A stretch of 38,075 nt of DNA, taken from NCBI RefSeq assembly GCF_000367365.1, contig NZ_BARF01000040.1:1-38075 (forward strand). The letters are read 5' to 3'. Below are positions 7,428 to 15,430 of the stretch, in pieces. The DNA comes from Streptomyces prunicolor NBRC 13075. Lineage in GTDB: Bacteria > Actinomycetota > Actinomycetes > Streptomycetales > Streptomycetaceae. Below the pieces are notes generated by a model. It was given only the letters and a program-made list of their open reading frames with translations, did no database searches and had not been told where the DNA came from. The position numbers and the translations under genes were made by a program. The first letter of the stretch is position 1. The number at the start of each line of letters is the position of its first letter.

Positions 7428-8462
7428 ATGACCGAGCATCATCATCTGCCGTCCGAACTCGAAGTCCCCTCCGAGGCCCCCGACCGCAACCTCGCCCTGG
7501 AACTCGTCCGGGTGACCGAAGCCGCCGCGATGGCCGCGGGCCGCTGGGTCGGGCGCGGTGACAAGAACGGCGCCGACGGTGCCGCCGTGCGTGCCATGCG
7601 GACCCTCGTCTCCACCGTCTCGATGAACGGCGTCGTCGTCATCGGTGAGGGCGAGAAGGACGAGGCGCCGATGCTCTTCAACGGCGAGCGCGTCGGTGAC
7701 GGGACCGGGCCGGAGTGCGACATCGCCGTCGACCCGATCGACGGCACCACGCTCAACGCCAAGGGCATGCCGAACGCGATCGCCGTGCTGGCCGCCGCGG
7801 ACCGGGGTTCGATGTTCGACCCGTCCGCCGTGTTCTACATGGACAAGCTGGTCACCGGGCCCGAGGCCGCCGAGTTCGTCGACATCGAGGCCCCGATCTC
7901 GGTGAACGTCCGCCGGGTCGCGAAAGCGAAGCGGGTCACGCCCGAGGACGTCACCGTCGTCGTCCTGGACCGGCCGCGGCACGACGGGATCATCAAGGAG
8001 ATCCGGGAGACCGGTGCGCGGATCAAGCTGATCTCCGACGGCGATGTCGCGGGCTCGATCCTGGCGCTGCGCGAAGGCACCGGCGTGGATCTGCTCCTCG
8101 GTATCGGTGGCACGCCCGAGGGCATCATCTCGGCCTGTGCCGTGAAGTGCCTCGGTGGCGTGATCCAGGGCAAGTTGTGGCCCAAGGACGATGCCGAGCG
8201 GCAGCGGGCGCTGGATGCCGGGCACGACCTGGACCGGGTGCTCACCACCGGTGACCTGGTGTCCGGGGAGAACGTGTTCTTCGTCGCGACCGGGATCACG
8301 GACGGGGAGTTGCTGCGGGGGGTGCGGTACCGGTCGGAGACCGCGACCACCGACTCGATCGTGATGCGGTCCAAGTCCGGGACGGTGCGGCGAATCGATT
8401 CGGAACACCGGCTGAGCAAGCTGCGGGCGTACAGCGCGATCGACTTCGATCGGGCCAAGTAA
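7428..8462 (+). CDS. glpX: Class II fructose-1,6-bisphosphatase
   Basis: Hydrolyses fructose-1,6-bisphosphate to fructose-6-phosphate in gluconeogenesis. The 344-residue protein carries the lithium-sensitive phosphatase metal site: VVIGEGEKDEAPML (about residues 70-83) and DIAVDPIDGTTLNAKG (about 101-116), then ISDGDVAGSI and GIGGTPEGIISACAVK near 205-245. These are diagnostic of GlpX rather than class I or III enzymes. The ATG at 7428 is preceded by AAAGGTG with 7-nt spacing; longer in-frame extensions upstream lack family similarity. It is the main actinobacterial FBPase, so it should be needed for growth on non-sugar carbon. Confidence 0.95.
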   Translation: MTEHHHLPSELEVPSEAPDRNLALELVRVTEAAAMAAGRWVGRGDKNGADGAAVRAMRTLVSTVSMNGVVVIGEGEKDEAPMLFNGERVGDGTGPECDIAVDPIDGTTLNAKGMPNAIAVLAAADRGSMFDPSAVFYMDKLVTGPEAAEFVDIEAPISVNVRRVAKAKRVTPEDVTVVVLDRPRHDGIIKEIRETGARIKLISDGDVAGSILALREGTGVDLLLGIGGTPEGIISACAVKCLGGVIQGKLWPKDDAERQRALDAGHDLDRVLTTGDLVSGENVFFVATGITDGELLRGVRYRSETATTDSIVMRSKSGTVRRIDSEHRLSKLRAYSAIDFDRAK

Positions 8463-8486
8463 CCACGACGCGGGCACGAAACAAGC

Positions 8487-8537
8487 CACGACCGCAGGGT
8501 CGTATGTGAAGGACACGACCGCAGGGTCGTATGTGAA
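8487..8537. repeat. Tandem 27-bp direct repeat, each copy with an internal hairpin
   Basis: The 24-nt units 8487-8510 and 8514-8537 are identical and separated by 3 bp. Each contains ACGACC-GCAG-GGTCGT, a 6-bp stem with a tetraloop. They sit between the glpX stop and the strong terminator. Confidence 0.8.
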
Positions 8538-8570
8538 AGAGGCGCCCCCGGTGCGGTGGGGGCGCCTCTT
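8537..8570. terminator. Strong terminator between glpX and the whiB-like gene
   Basis: A perfect 13-bp stem (8537-8549 with 8558-8570, core GGCGCCCCC) and an 8-nt loop. It starts with AA and ends with TT, so it can act in both directions between these convergent genes. Confidence 0.85.
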
Positions 8571-8579
8571 CTACGTCGG

Positions 8580-8954
8580 TCAGCCTGCCGCTGCTATGCG
8601 GCCTGCCGCGCGGGCCTTCTGGAGTTCCAGGTCGCGGCGGCGGCGCCTGGCCAGGACCACGCGGCGTTCGGCGGCGGTGAGGCCGCCCCAGACGCCGTAC
8701 GGCTCGGGTTGCAGGAGCGCGTGCTCTCGGCACTCGACCATGACCGGACAACGGGCGCAGACGCGCTTCGCCGCGTCCTCGCGGGAGAGTCGGGCGGCGG
8801 TGGGTTCCTTGGAGGGTGCGAAGAACAGGCCTGCCTCGTCGCGCCGGCACACCGCTTCGGTGTGCCAGGGAGCGTCTTGGTCCCTGTCTCGCGCAGGCAC
8901 CCGCTGAGCCGGAACAGCAGCTACCTGCAGGGACGAATGCGGCGGTTGCAGCAC
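8580..8954 (-). CDS. wblI: WhiB-family iron-sulfur regulator (WblI-like)
   Basis: A small [4Fe-4S] transcription factor of the actinobacterial Wbl family, which works through contact with the principal sigma factor. The 124-residue product has the four cluster cysteines (Cys36, Cys66, Cys69, Cys75: CRRDEAGLFFAP, CARCPVMVEC), the GVWGG turn at 87-91 and a basic LARRRRRDLELQKARA tail for DNA contact. The GTG at 8954 is preceded by AGGAG at a 6-nt spacing. The symbol rests on remembered synteny with S. coelicolor wblI, and a BLAST comparison against the Wbl paralogues would be needed to fix it. Its cluster may respond to oxygen or NO, fitting the redox genes around it. Confidence 0.85.
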   Translation of the reverse strand: MLQPPHSSLQVAAVPAQRVPARDRDQDAPWHTEAVCRRDEAGLFFAPSKEPTAARLSREDAAKRVCARCPVMVECREHALLQPEPYGVWGGLTAAERRVVLARRRRRDLELQKARAAGRIAAAG

Positions 8955-9127
8955 GGTCTACTCCTGACGACGGCTTCGCGAGCGAGAGACGATGCAGCAA
9001 GGCCTACCCGCTGTGCGCGCGCCTATGCACTGAGTTCCGAACCGCTGGTTTTCGGGCGCTTCTGCGCGATGTCAGGAGCAGACGGGCGTGGACCGATCAG
9101 CTCCACATGTGTCTCGATTCACAACCG

Positions 9128-9844
9128 TCAACGGTCCAGGTGTTTGCGCAAATTCTTGTCGACCTTGCGCTGAACCCGATCGAGAATGTCCGCAACGAGC
9201 TTGCCCCGCTTGGGTTTTGCCTCGATGTTTCCCAGTACGGCCCACCCGTCGACGAAGACCACGGGCGCGTCCGGCTCCAGCGAATCCAGCGTGTCCACCT
9301 CGAAGTTGCCGAGGACTCCGCCGCCGGTACCGCGCAGCGACACGTTCTCCGGGACGCGGATCTCGACGTTGCCGAAGACCGAGATCGCCTTGATGACGAC
9401 CTGCTGGTACTCGAAGATCGCCTCGCTGAGGTCGATCTCGACGCTGCCGAACACGGCGTACGCGTGCATACGACGGCCCGCGCGCCAGCGGCCCTTGCGC
9501 ATCGCGGCGCTGAACACCGCCACGACGTTCTCATCGGCCTCGGCCGGGATCGCGCCCTCCGTCGGGCGGTTCGGGGCGGGGCTGTACGACGGGGTAGTCG
9601 CGCGGTGTCCATGGGCGGCCGGCAGATCCTGGATGAAGACCTCCAGCTCACCGACCGTCTTGGCGCTCAGCACCCCCTCGACCCGCTCGGCGTGTTCCTC
9701 CGCGTCCAGGCGGCCCTCGGCCAGGGCCTCGCGCAGGATGTCGGCGATGCGGTCACGGTCGGCGTCCGAGGCGCGCAGCGACGGGGCGGCGGGCGCGGGC
9801 TGCGGGGCCGTGGGCGCGGATGCGGGCTGCTTCTGAAGGTCCAC
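9128..9844 (-). CDS. DUF1707 / LiaF-like C-terminal domain protein
   Basis: A 238-residue protein. After a 22-residue Ala/Pro linker comes the DUF1707 helical domain (about 23-75) with LRASDADRDRIADILREAL and EGRLDAEEHAERV, the family signature. The C-terminal half (about 115-225) is a repetitive beta-rich region with alternating phrases such as AVFGSVEIDLSEAIF and SVFGNVEIRVPENV, resembling the LiaF/DUF2154 solenoid of cell-envelope stress proteins. No membrane segment is seen, so it is probably cytoplasmic or peripheral. The GTG start has no ribosome-binding site, but TACGCT lies 6 nt before it. Role unknown; envelope-stress sensing is only suggested by domain resemblance. Confidence 0.8.
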   Translation of the reverse strand: MDLQKQPASAPTAPQPAPAAPSLRASDADRDRIADILREALAEGRLDAEEHAERVEGVLSAKTVGELEVFIQDLPAAHGHRATTPSYSPAPNRPTEGAIPAEADENVVAVFSAAMRKGRWRAGRRMHAYAVFGSVEIDLSEAIFEYQQVVIKAISVFGNVEIRVPENVSLRGTGGGVLGNFEVDTLDSLEPDAPVVFVDGWAVLGNIEAKPKRGKLVADILDRVQRKVDKNLRKHLDR

Positions 9845-9850
9845 GGCAGC

Positions 9851-9856
9851 AGCGTA
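9851..9856 (-). promoter_or_regulatory. Candidate leaderless -10 box of the DUF1707 gene
   Basis: Minus strand: TACGCT, 6 nt (GCTGCC), GTG at 9844. A partial -35, TAGTCG, lies 18 nt further upstream. Confidence 0.4.
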
Positions 9857-10026
9857 CCGAAACGCGATAGATCGCGACTAGGGGTGTGGACAACGTTGGC
9901 GTGGCGGCACTGCCCGGAGGAACTGAGCCTTACCTCACAAGCTCGGTGTCAGTGGCAGGTTCTACGCTGGTGACGCCTGCCAATGGCGGCCGGCCGTGCT
10001 GTCTGTCGAGTGAGGAATGGGCGAGA

Positions 10027-11697
10027 ATGCCTGAGTTCGCGTACACCGATCTGCTCCCCATGGGAGAGGACACCACCCCGTACCGGCTGGTGACCTCCGA
10101 GGGTGTCTCCACCTTCGAGGCCGACGGGCGGACGTTCCTCAAGGTCGAGCCCGAGGCGCTGCGCAAGCTGGCGGCGGAGGCGATCCACGACATCCAGCAC
10201 TATCTGCGGCCCGCCCACCTGGCCCAGCTGCGCCGGATCATCGACGACCCCGAGGCGTCGAACAACGACAAGTTCGTGGCGCTGGACCTCCTGAAGAACG
10301 CGAACATCGCCGCCGCCGGTGTGCTGCCCATGTGCCAGGACACCGGTACGGCGATCGTCATGGGCAAGCGCGGGCAGAACGTCCTCACGGAGGGCGGCGA
10401 CGAGTCGGCGCTGTCGCGCGGCATCTACGACGCCTACCTCAACCTCAATCTGCGGTACTCGCAGATGGCCCCGCTGACCATGTGGGACGAGAAGAACACC
10501 GGGTCGAACCTGCCCGCCCAGATCGAGCTGTACGCGACCGACGGCGGCGCCTACAAGTTCCTGTTCATGGCGAAGGGCGGCGGCTCGGCCAACAAGTCGT
10601 TCCTCTACCAGGAGACGAAGGCGGTCCTCAACGAGGGCTCCATGATGAAGTTCCTGGAGGAGAAGATCCGTTCGCTGGGGACGGCCGCCTGTCCGCCGTA
10701 CCACCTCGCGATCGTAGTCGGCGGCACCAGCGCCGAGTACGCGCTGAAGACCGCGAAGTACGCCTCCGCGCACTACCTGGACGAGATTCCGGCCGAGGGC
10801 TCGGACTTGGGGCACGGGTTCCGGGACAAGGACCTGGAGCAGAAGGTCTTCGAGCTGACGCAGCGGATCGGGATCGGGGCGCAGTTCGGGGGCAAGTACT
10901 TCTGCCACGACGTGCGCGTGGTGCGGCTGCCCCGGCACGGCGCCTCCTGCCCCGTCGCCATCGCCGTGTCCTGCTCCGCCGACCGGCAGGCCGTCGCGAA
11001 GATCACCGCCGAGGGTGTCTTCCTGGAGCAGTTGGAGACCGACCCGGCGCGATTCCTGCCGGAGACGACCGACGAGCATCTGGACTCCGACGAGGAGGAC
11101 GTCGTCCGGATCGATCTCAACCAGCCCATGGACGGCATCCTCGCCGAGCTGACCAAGTACCCCGTCAAGACCCGGCTTTCGCTCTCCGGGCCGCTCGTCG
11201 TGGCGCGTGACATCGCGCACGCCAAGATCAAGGAGCGGCTCGACGCGGGCGAGGAGATGCCGCAGTACCTGAAGGACCACCCGGTGTACTACGCGGGGCC
11301 CGCGAAGACCCCTGAGGGTTACGCGTCCGGGTCCTTCGGGCCTACGACCGCCGGGCGCATGGACTCGTACGTCGAGCAGTTCCAGGCGGCGGGTGGGTCC
11401 AAGGTGATGCTGGCCAAGGGGAACCGGAGCAAACAGGTCACCGACGCGTGTGACGCGCACGGCGGCTTCTACCTCGGGTCGATCGGTGGGCCTGCGGCGC
11501 GGCTCGCCCAGGACTGCATCAAGAAGGTCGAGGTTGTCGAGTACGAGGAGCTCGGGATGGAGGCGGTGTGGAAGATCGAGGTCGAGGACTTCCCGGCGTT
11601 CGTCGTGGTCGACGACAAGGGCAACGACTTCTTCCAGAACCCGGCGCCTGAGCCTACGTTCACGCATATTCCGGTGCGGGGGCCTGGGTTGGGCTGA
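10027..11697 (+). CDS. fumB: Class I fumarate hydratase, [4Fe-4S] type
   Basis: Interconverts fumarate and malate in the TCA cycle using an oxygen-labile cluster. The 556-residue protein is the single-chain FumA/FumB type. Cys103 (LPMCQDTGTA), Cys222 (AACPPYH) and Cys316 (AVSCSADR) have the same spacings (119 and 94) as the three cluster ligands known in the Leishmania class I enzyme. The N-terminal alpha part and C-terminal beta part (from about 380, with LSLSGPLVVARDIAHAKIKE and PTTAGRMDSYV) are both complete. Start 10027 has GAGGAA 9 nt upstream; an in-frame ATG at 9886 has no site. A cluster-free class II fumarase lies 1.5 kb downstream. Confidence 0.92.
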   Translation: MPEFAYTDLLPMGEDTTPYRLVTSEGVSTFEADGRTFLKVEPEALRKLAAEAIHDIQHYLRPAHLAQLRRIIDDPEASNNDKFVALDLLKNANIAAAGVLPMCQDTGTAIVMGKRGQNVLTEGGDESALSRGIYDAYLNLNLRYSQMAPLTMWDEKNTGSNLPAQIELYATDGGAYKFLFMAKGGGSANKSFLYQETKAVLNEGSMMKFLEEKIRSLGTAACPPYHLAIVVGGTSAEYALKTAKYASAHYLDEIPAEGSDLGHGFRDKDLEQKVFELTQRIGIGAQFGGKYFCHDVRVVRLPRHGASCPVAIAVSCSADRQAVAKITAEGVFLEQLETDPARFLPETTDEHLDSDEEDVVRIDLNQPMDGILAELTKYPVKTRLSLSGPLVVARDIAHAKIKERLDAGEEMPQYLKDHPVYYAGPAKTPEGYASGSFGPTTAGRMDSYVEQFQAAGGSKVMLAKGNRSKQVTDACDAHGGFYLGSIGGPAARLAQDCIKKVEVVEYEELGMEAVWKIEVEDFPAFVVVDDKGNDFFQNPAPEPTFTHIPVRGPGLG

Positions 11698-11728
11698 TTG
11701 CGCCCCCGCCGCCCCTACCCGTCCCATC

Positions 11729-11900
11729 CCCAGGGGCTCCGCCCCTTCGACCCCGCCAGGGGGCTCCCCCCCTGGACCCCCGGTCGGCCTGAACGGCCTC
11801 GTCCTCAAACGCCGGACGGGCTGATTTGTGCCGACCCGGGTTGGGAGGCGGGCGGGCTGGATGTAGCTGGCCTGCGCCGAAGTGGTGCCGCCTGCGCTGC
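11729..11900. repeat. Streptomyces dispersed intergenic repeat, copy B
   Basis: Noncoding block after fumB with AGGGGCTCCGCCCC, a second hairpin (see terminator), the 29-nt stretch 11795-11823 identical to 3922-3950, and a CTGGATGTAGCTGGCCTGCG tail matching the CTGGAT...GGCCTGCG tails of copy A. Both copies lie just downstream of a plus-strand gene in the same orientation. Confidence 0.75.
11756..11775 (+). terminator. Hairpin downstream of fumB
   Basis: CCAGGGGG / CCCCCTGG, a perfect 8-bp stem with loop CTCC, 58 bp past the fumB stop and inside repeat copy B. Confidence 0.55.
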
Positions 11901-12060
11901 GTGGTGTCCCGGGATGCATGACGCGCCAGCATCCCCGTTCACCACTGTCCCATTTCATCCCGGGAACACACGGGACGGAATCTTTGTGAACCTTGCCGGA
12001 AACGCTCCGAGTTGACCGGATCGCAACCCGTGATCCTCAGTCCACTCGGAGGAACCCCCC

Positions 12061-12420
12061 ATGATCCGACGCACCCTGCGCAACGGACTCGTCGCCGCGA
12101 TCGCAGCCGTCGCCGTCTTCCCCGTGACAGCCGTCGCCGCCCCCGCTGCTCACCCGACGAAGCCCGTCCGGCACCACGTCACCGCCCACGCCTGGGGCCG
12201 GATCACCACCCACCACTACACCCGCCTGAACGTCCGCTCCGGCCCCGGTACCGGCTACCGGATCGTCGGCACGCGGCCGGTCGGGCGGGCGCTGCCCATC
12301 GTCTGCGAGACGCGTGGCTCCGGTGTCTTCGGCAACCACCTCTGGTACAAGCTCCCGCACCACGAGGGCTACGTCTCCGCCCACTACGTCCGCGACCACA
12401 GCGCCGTCCGCTGGTGCTGA
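12061..12420 (+). CDS. Small secreted His-rich SH3-like protein
   Basis: A 119-residue protein with a Sec signal peptide: MIRRTLRN, a hydrophobic run at about residues 9-26 and an AVA-type cleavage site near 26. The mature ~92 residues hold a bacterial SH3 core: TRLNVRSGPGTGYRIVGT (54-71), then an AKV-like strand and LWYKLPHHEGYVSAHYV (94-110). It has 11 histidines after residue 30, and two cysteines (82 and the C-terminal 119) that could form a disulfide. Strong GGAGGAA lies before the ATG. The fold suggests cell-wall binding; the His content suggests, but does not show, metal binding. It precedes the membrane HTH protein. Confidence 0.85.
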   Translation: MIRRTLRNGLVAAIAAVAVFPVTAVAAPAAHPTKPVRHHVTAHAWGRITTHHYTRLNVRSGPGTGYRIVGTRPVGRALPIVCETRGSGVFGNHLWYKLPHHEGYVSAHYVRDHSAVRWC

Positions 12421-12429
12421 CCCTCGTCT

Positions 12430-12487
12430 GACCTACGGCGTTCCCCGACGGGACGGTCCCGTACGTCCCGTCGGGGAACGCCAGGTC
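12430..12487 (+). terminator. Long near-perfect hairpin after the SH3 gene
   Basis: A 19-bp perfect stem (12437-12455 with 12464-12482, loop 12456-12463) is extended by 5 more pairs (12430-12434 with 12483-12487) past a 2-nt bulge. There is no T-run. It begins 10 nt after the SH3 stop and is most simply a terminator separating it from the XRE gene. Confidence 0.7.
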
Positions 12488-12604
12488 AACACCCCTTCAC
12501 ATTCCGGCATATTCGGGCGATCCGGGTGTTGCCCCGCGCCTCCCCCGGGAACAGATCACCGCGGTCACCCCGGTACAGCGAGGCAGCAGGGAACAGGGAA
12601 CAGG

Positions 12605-13066
12605 ATGGAAACCCACGTGACGGTCGAGAGACAGCGGCTCCTGACGGACCGGCTCCGCCTCCTCAAGCGGCGGACCGGGTTGAGCCTGGCCGCGCTGGCC
12701 GCCGTCACCCCGTTCAGCAAGTCGACCTGGCACCGGTATCTGCACGGCGACCAACTCCCGCCCCGCGCCGCCGTCGAGGCCCTCGCCCGGCTCGCGCACA
12801 CCGAACCCGAAGCGCTGACCTCCCTGCTCTCCCTCTGGGACGCGGCCGTCCAGGAACAGTCCAGGCCGCCCACCCCTCCCCCGATTCCGTCCGTACGGCC
12901 CCGACGCCTCCGTCCCCCCGTCCGAGCCCTCGTCGCCCTGGCCGCCATGGCGACCACCGTCGCGCTCACCGCCGGTGCCACCGACGCCCTCGATCACGAT
13001 GTGGCGGTGGAGCACATGGAGCACATGGAGCACACAGTCGCCTCCTGCCACTACCCCGGCCACTGA
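12605..13066 (+). CDS. XRE-type HTH protein with one membrane helix and a His/Met tail
   Basis: A 153-residue protein. Residues 13-66 form a XRE/Cro-type helix-turn-helix domain (RLRLLKRRTGLSLAALAAVT, PFSKSTWHRYLHGDQLPP). A Pro-rich linker follows (88-106), then one membrane segment at about 107-125. The last 26 residues (128-153) have His131, 137, 140, 143, 149 and 153, Met138 and 141, and Cys148, including a GAGCACATG tandem triplet at DNA level. With the HTH inside, the tail would be outside the membrane. The tail looks able to bind a metal such as copper; this is inference. Start 12605 follows AGGGAACAGG; the upstream frame is spurious. Confidence 0.75.
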   Translation: METHVTVERQRLLTDRLRLLKRRTGLSLAALAAVTPFSKSTWHRYLHGDQLPPRAAVEALARLAHTEPEALTSLLSLWDAAVQEQSRPPTPPPIPSVRPRRLRPPVRALVALAAMATTVALTAGATDALDHDVAVEHMEHMEHTVASCHYPGH

Positions 13067-13133
13067 GCCGGAACACTCCGTCTCCCTCCCATGTGGTGGG
13101 AACACGGGACGTGTCCGCGATGCTGTCCCCCAC

Positions 13134-13143
13134 AGGAGGTGAT
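13134..13143 (+). promoter_or_regulatory. Full-length Shine-Dalgarno of fumC
   Basis: AGGAGGTGAT matches ten bases of the 16S rRNA 3' end, 5 nt before the ATG at 13149. It is the strongest ribosome-binding site in the window. Confidence 0.85.
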
Positions 13144-13148
13144 CGGCG

Positions 13149-14552
13149 ATGGCCGACGGTCAGACAGTGGGTCCGTTCCGTATCGAGCACGATTCGATGG
13201 GGGAGGTGCGGGTCCCGGTCGACGCGAAATGGCGGGCCCAGACCCAGCGGGCGGTGGAGAACTTCCCGATCTCGGGGCAACGCATCGAGCGCGCCCACAT
13301 CGAGGCGCTCGCCCGGATCAAGGGTGCCGCCGCGAAGGTGAACGCCGAACTGGGCGTACTGGACAAGGACATCGCGGAGGCCGTGCAGGAGGCGGCCCGT
13401 GAGGTCGCGGCGGGGCGCTGGGACGAGCACTTCCCCATCGACGTGTTCCAGACCGGGTCCGGGACCTCGTCCAACATGAACACCAACGAGGTGATCGCCA
13501 CCCTCGCGACCGAGCGGCTCGGGCGGGACGTGCATCCCAACGACCATGTCAACGCCTCGCAGTCGTCCAACGACGTGTTCCCGTCCTCCATCCACATCGC
13601 GGCCACCGGTGCCGTGATCCATGACCTGATCCCCGCGCTGGAGCATCTCGCGGGCGCGTTGTCGCGCAAGTCCGTCGAGTTCGCCGACGTGGTGAAGTCC
13701 GGGCGGACCCACCTCATGGACGCCACGCCCGTCACCCTGGGGCAGGAGTTCGGCGGGTACTCGGCCCAGGTGCGTTACGGCGTCGAGCGGCTCCAGGCCT
13801 CGCTGCCGCGGCTCGCCGAGCTGCCGCTGGGCGGGACCGCCGTCGGGACCGGGATCAACACCCCGCCCGGGTTCTCCGCCGCCGTGATCGCCGAGGTCGC
13901 GCTGGTCACCGGGTTGCCGTTGACCGAGGCGCGGGACCACTTCGAGGCGCAGGGCGCGCGGGACGGGATCGTCGAGACCAGCGGGCAGTTGCGGACCATC
14001 GCCGTAGGGCTGACGAAGATCGCGAACGATCTGCGGTGGATGGCGTCCGGGCCGCGGACCGGGCTCTCGGAGATCTCGCTGCCCGATCTCCAGCCGGGGT
14101 CCTCGATCATGCCCGGCAAGGTCAACCCGGTGATTCCGGAGGCCGTGCTGATGGTCGCCGCACAGGTCGTCGGGAACGACGCGACCGTCGCCACCGCCGG
14201 GGCCGCCGGCAACTTCGAGCTCAACGTGATGCTTCCGGTGATCGCCAAGAATGTGCTTGAGTCGATTCGGCTGCTCGCCAACGTCTCGCGGCTGCTTGCC
14301 GATCGGACCGTCGAGGGGATCGTCGCGCACCGGGAGCGGGCGCGTGAGTACGCCGAGTCCTCGCCGTCCGTGGTCACTCCGCTCAACAAGTACATCGGGT
14401 ACGAGGAGGCCGCCAAGGTCGCCAAGAAGGCGCTCGCGGAGCGGAAGACGATTCGCCAGGTCGTGCTGGAGAACGGCTATGTGGAGCGCGGTGATCTGAC
14501 CGTCGCGCAGCTCGACGAGGCTCTCGATGTCCTGCGGATGACGCGTCCGTAA
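13149..14552 (+). CDS. fumC: Class II fumarate hydratase
   Basis: Cluster-free fumarase of the aspartase/fumarase superfamily, acting as a homotetramer in the TCA cycle. The 467-residue protein shows TGSGTSSNMNTNEV (102-115), ASQSSNDVFP (136-145), the catalytic-base region SGRTHLMDATP with His188, and the superfamily signature GSSIMPGKVNP (317-327). GSSxMPxKVNP plus NFELNVM is the fumarase rather than argininosuccinate-lyase pattern. Length matches FumC. The excellent ribosome-binding site suggests high expression. Having it next to the oxygen-sensitive class I enzyme would keep fumarase activity under oxidative or iron-limiting conditions, as known for E. coli FumC. Confidence 0.95.
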   Translation: MADGQTVGPFRIEHDSMGEVRVPVDAKWRAQTQRAVENFPISGQRIERAHIEALARIKGAAAKVNAELGVLDKDIAEAVQEAAREVAAGRWDEHFPIDVFQTGSGTSSNMNTNEVIATLATERLGRDVHPNDHVNASQSSNDVFPSSIHIAATGAVIHDLIPALEHLAGALSRKSVEFADVVKSGRTHLMDATPVTLGQEFGGYSAQVRYGVERLQASLPRLAELPLGGTAVGTGINTPPGFSAAVIAEVALVTGLPLTEARDHFEAQGARDGIVETSGQLRTIAVGLTKIANDLRWMASGPRTGLSEISLPDLQPGSSIMPGKVNPVIPEAVLMVAAQVVGNDATVATAGAAGNFELNVMLPVIAKNVLESIRLLANVSRLLADRTVEGIVAHRERAREYAESSPSVVTPLNKYIGYEEAAKVAKKALAERKTIRQVVLENGYVERGDLTVAQLDEALDVLRMTRP

Positions 14553-14612
14553 CCAATGGTCGCCCTGGCGTGAACCGTGACGCGCACCGCAGCGTCGTAT
14601 GCCCGGGGCACC

Positions 14613-14618
14613 TAATAT
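14613..14618 (+). promoter_or_regulatory. Candidate leaderless -10 box of the DUF402 gene
   Basis: TAATAT, an excellent -10, 6 nt (CTCTTC) before the ATG at 14625. No purine-rich ribosome-binding site lies between. Confidence 0.55.
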
Positions 14619-14624
14619 CTCTTC

Positions 14625-15317
14625 ATGACAGACGGTGGAGCGGTGCGAGCGGTGGAAGCGGGTACGTCTACGGCCTTCTGGGCGCCCGGGGATCAGATCC
14701 TGTGGCGTTATCGGGAGAACGCGGGCGACCGTTTCCACATCGCGCGGCCCGTGACCGTCGTCCGTGATGACGAGGAGTTGCTCGCGGTCTGGATGGCGCC
14801 CGGCACCGAGTGTGTGAAGCCGGTGCTCGCGGACGGTACGTCGGTGCACGTGGAGCCGCTGGAGACCCGGTACACGAAGCCGCGTACGGTCCAGCGCGAC
14901 CACTGGTTCGGGACGGGTGTGCTGAAGCTGGCGCGGCCCGGTGAGCCCTGGTCGGTGTGGCTTTTCTGGGAGCCCGGATGGCAGTTCAAGAACTGGTACG
15001 TGAACCTTGAGGAACCGCAGGTCCGTTGGGACGGCGGGGTCGACTCCGTGGATCACTTCCTGGACATCTCCGTCCACCCGGACCGCAGTTGGCGCTGGCT
15101 CGACGAGGACGAGTTCGCGCAGGCCCAGCGGGACGGGCTGATGGATCCCCAACTCGCCGAGCGGGTACGGGAAGCGGGCTGGTCGGCGATCGAGACGATC
15201 CGTGCGTGGAGGGCGCCGTTCGCGGACGGTTGGCAGCACTGGCGCCCGGATCCGTCCTGGGCTGTACCTTCACTTCCGGAGGACTGGGACCGCACCCCCG
15301 CGCACATGTCCACATGA
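14625..15317 (+). CDS. DUF402 (FomD-like) phosphohydrolase
   Basis: A 230-residue cytoplasmic protein. The DUF402 barrel spans about residues 20-175, with WRYRENAGDRFHIARPVTVV, WLFWEPGWQFKNWYVNLEEP and the acidic cluster VDHFLDISVHPDRSWRWLDEDEF that binds divalent metals in characterised members. Known relatives are FomD (hydrolyses CMP-linked phosphonates in fosfomycin biosynthesis) and a staphylococcal nucleoside di/triphosphatase; no phosphonate genes are near, so a housekeeping nucleotide-hydrolase role is more likely. The ATG is chosen on the TAATAT box 6 nt upstream and the absence of any site for a longer form. Confidence 0.82.
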   Translation: MTDGGAVRAVEAGTSTAFWAPGDQILWRYRENAGDRFHIARPVTVVRDDEELLAVWMAPGTECVKPVLADGTSVHVEPLETRYTKPRTVQRDHWFGTGVLKLARPGEPWSVWLFWEPGWQFKNWYVNLEEPQVRWDGGVDSVDHFLDISVHPDRSWRWLDEDEFAQAQRDGLMDPQLAERVREAGWSAIETIRAWRAPFADGWQHWRPDPSWAVPSLPEDWDRTPAHMST

Positions 15318-15322
15318 GACCC

Positions 15323-15353
15323 TTGATGCGCCCCCGGTGCGCAACCGTAGGAT
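15323..15353 (+). promoter_or_regulatory. Candidate promoter upstream of the phosphatase
   Basis: TTGATG (15323-15328), 19-nt spacer, TAGGAT (15348-15353). It resembles a principal-sigma promoter and would start a transcript near 15360, ahead of the small ORF and phosphatase. Confidence 0.45.
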
Positions 15354-15430
15354 CGTCCTCCGCAAGGGCACCGCACAACTCCCGGAGCATGCACCGGGAC
15401 TGACCAGACGTCACCGAGGGGCGGCAGGAC

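Noticed and set aside
9949..11958. 669-codon minus-strand frame across fumB
   Set aside because: Antisense of a gene with three conserved cluster cysteines; no motifs, and typical GC-skew open frame.
12966..15239. 757-codon minus-strand frame across fumC and the DUF402 gene
   Set aside because: Shadow of two recognisable genes; low-complexity composition.
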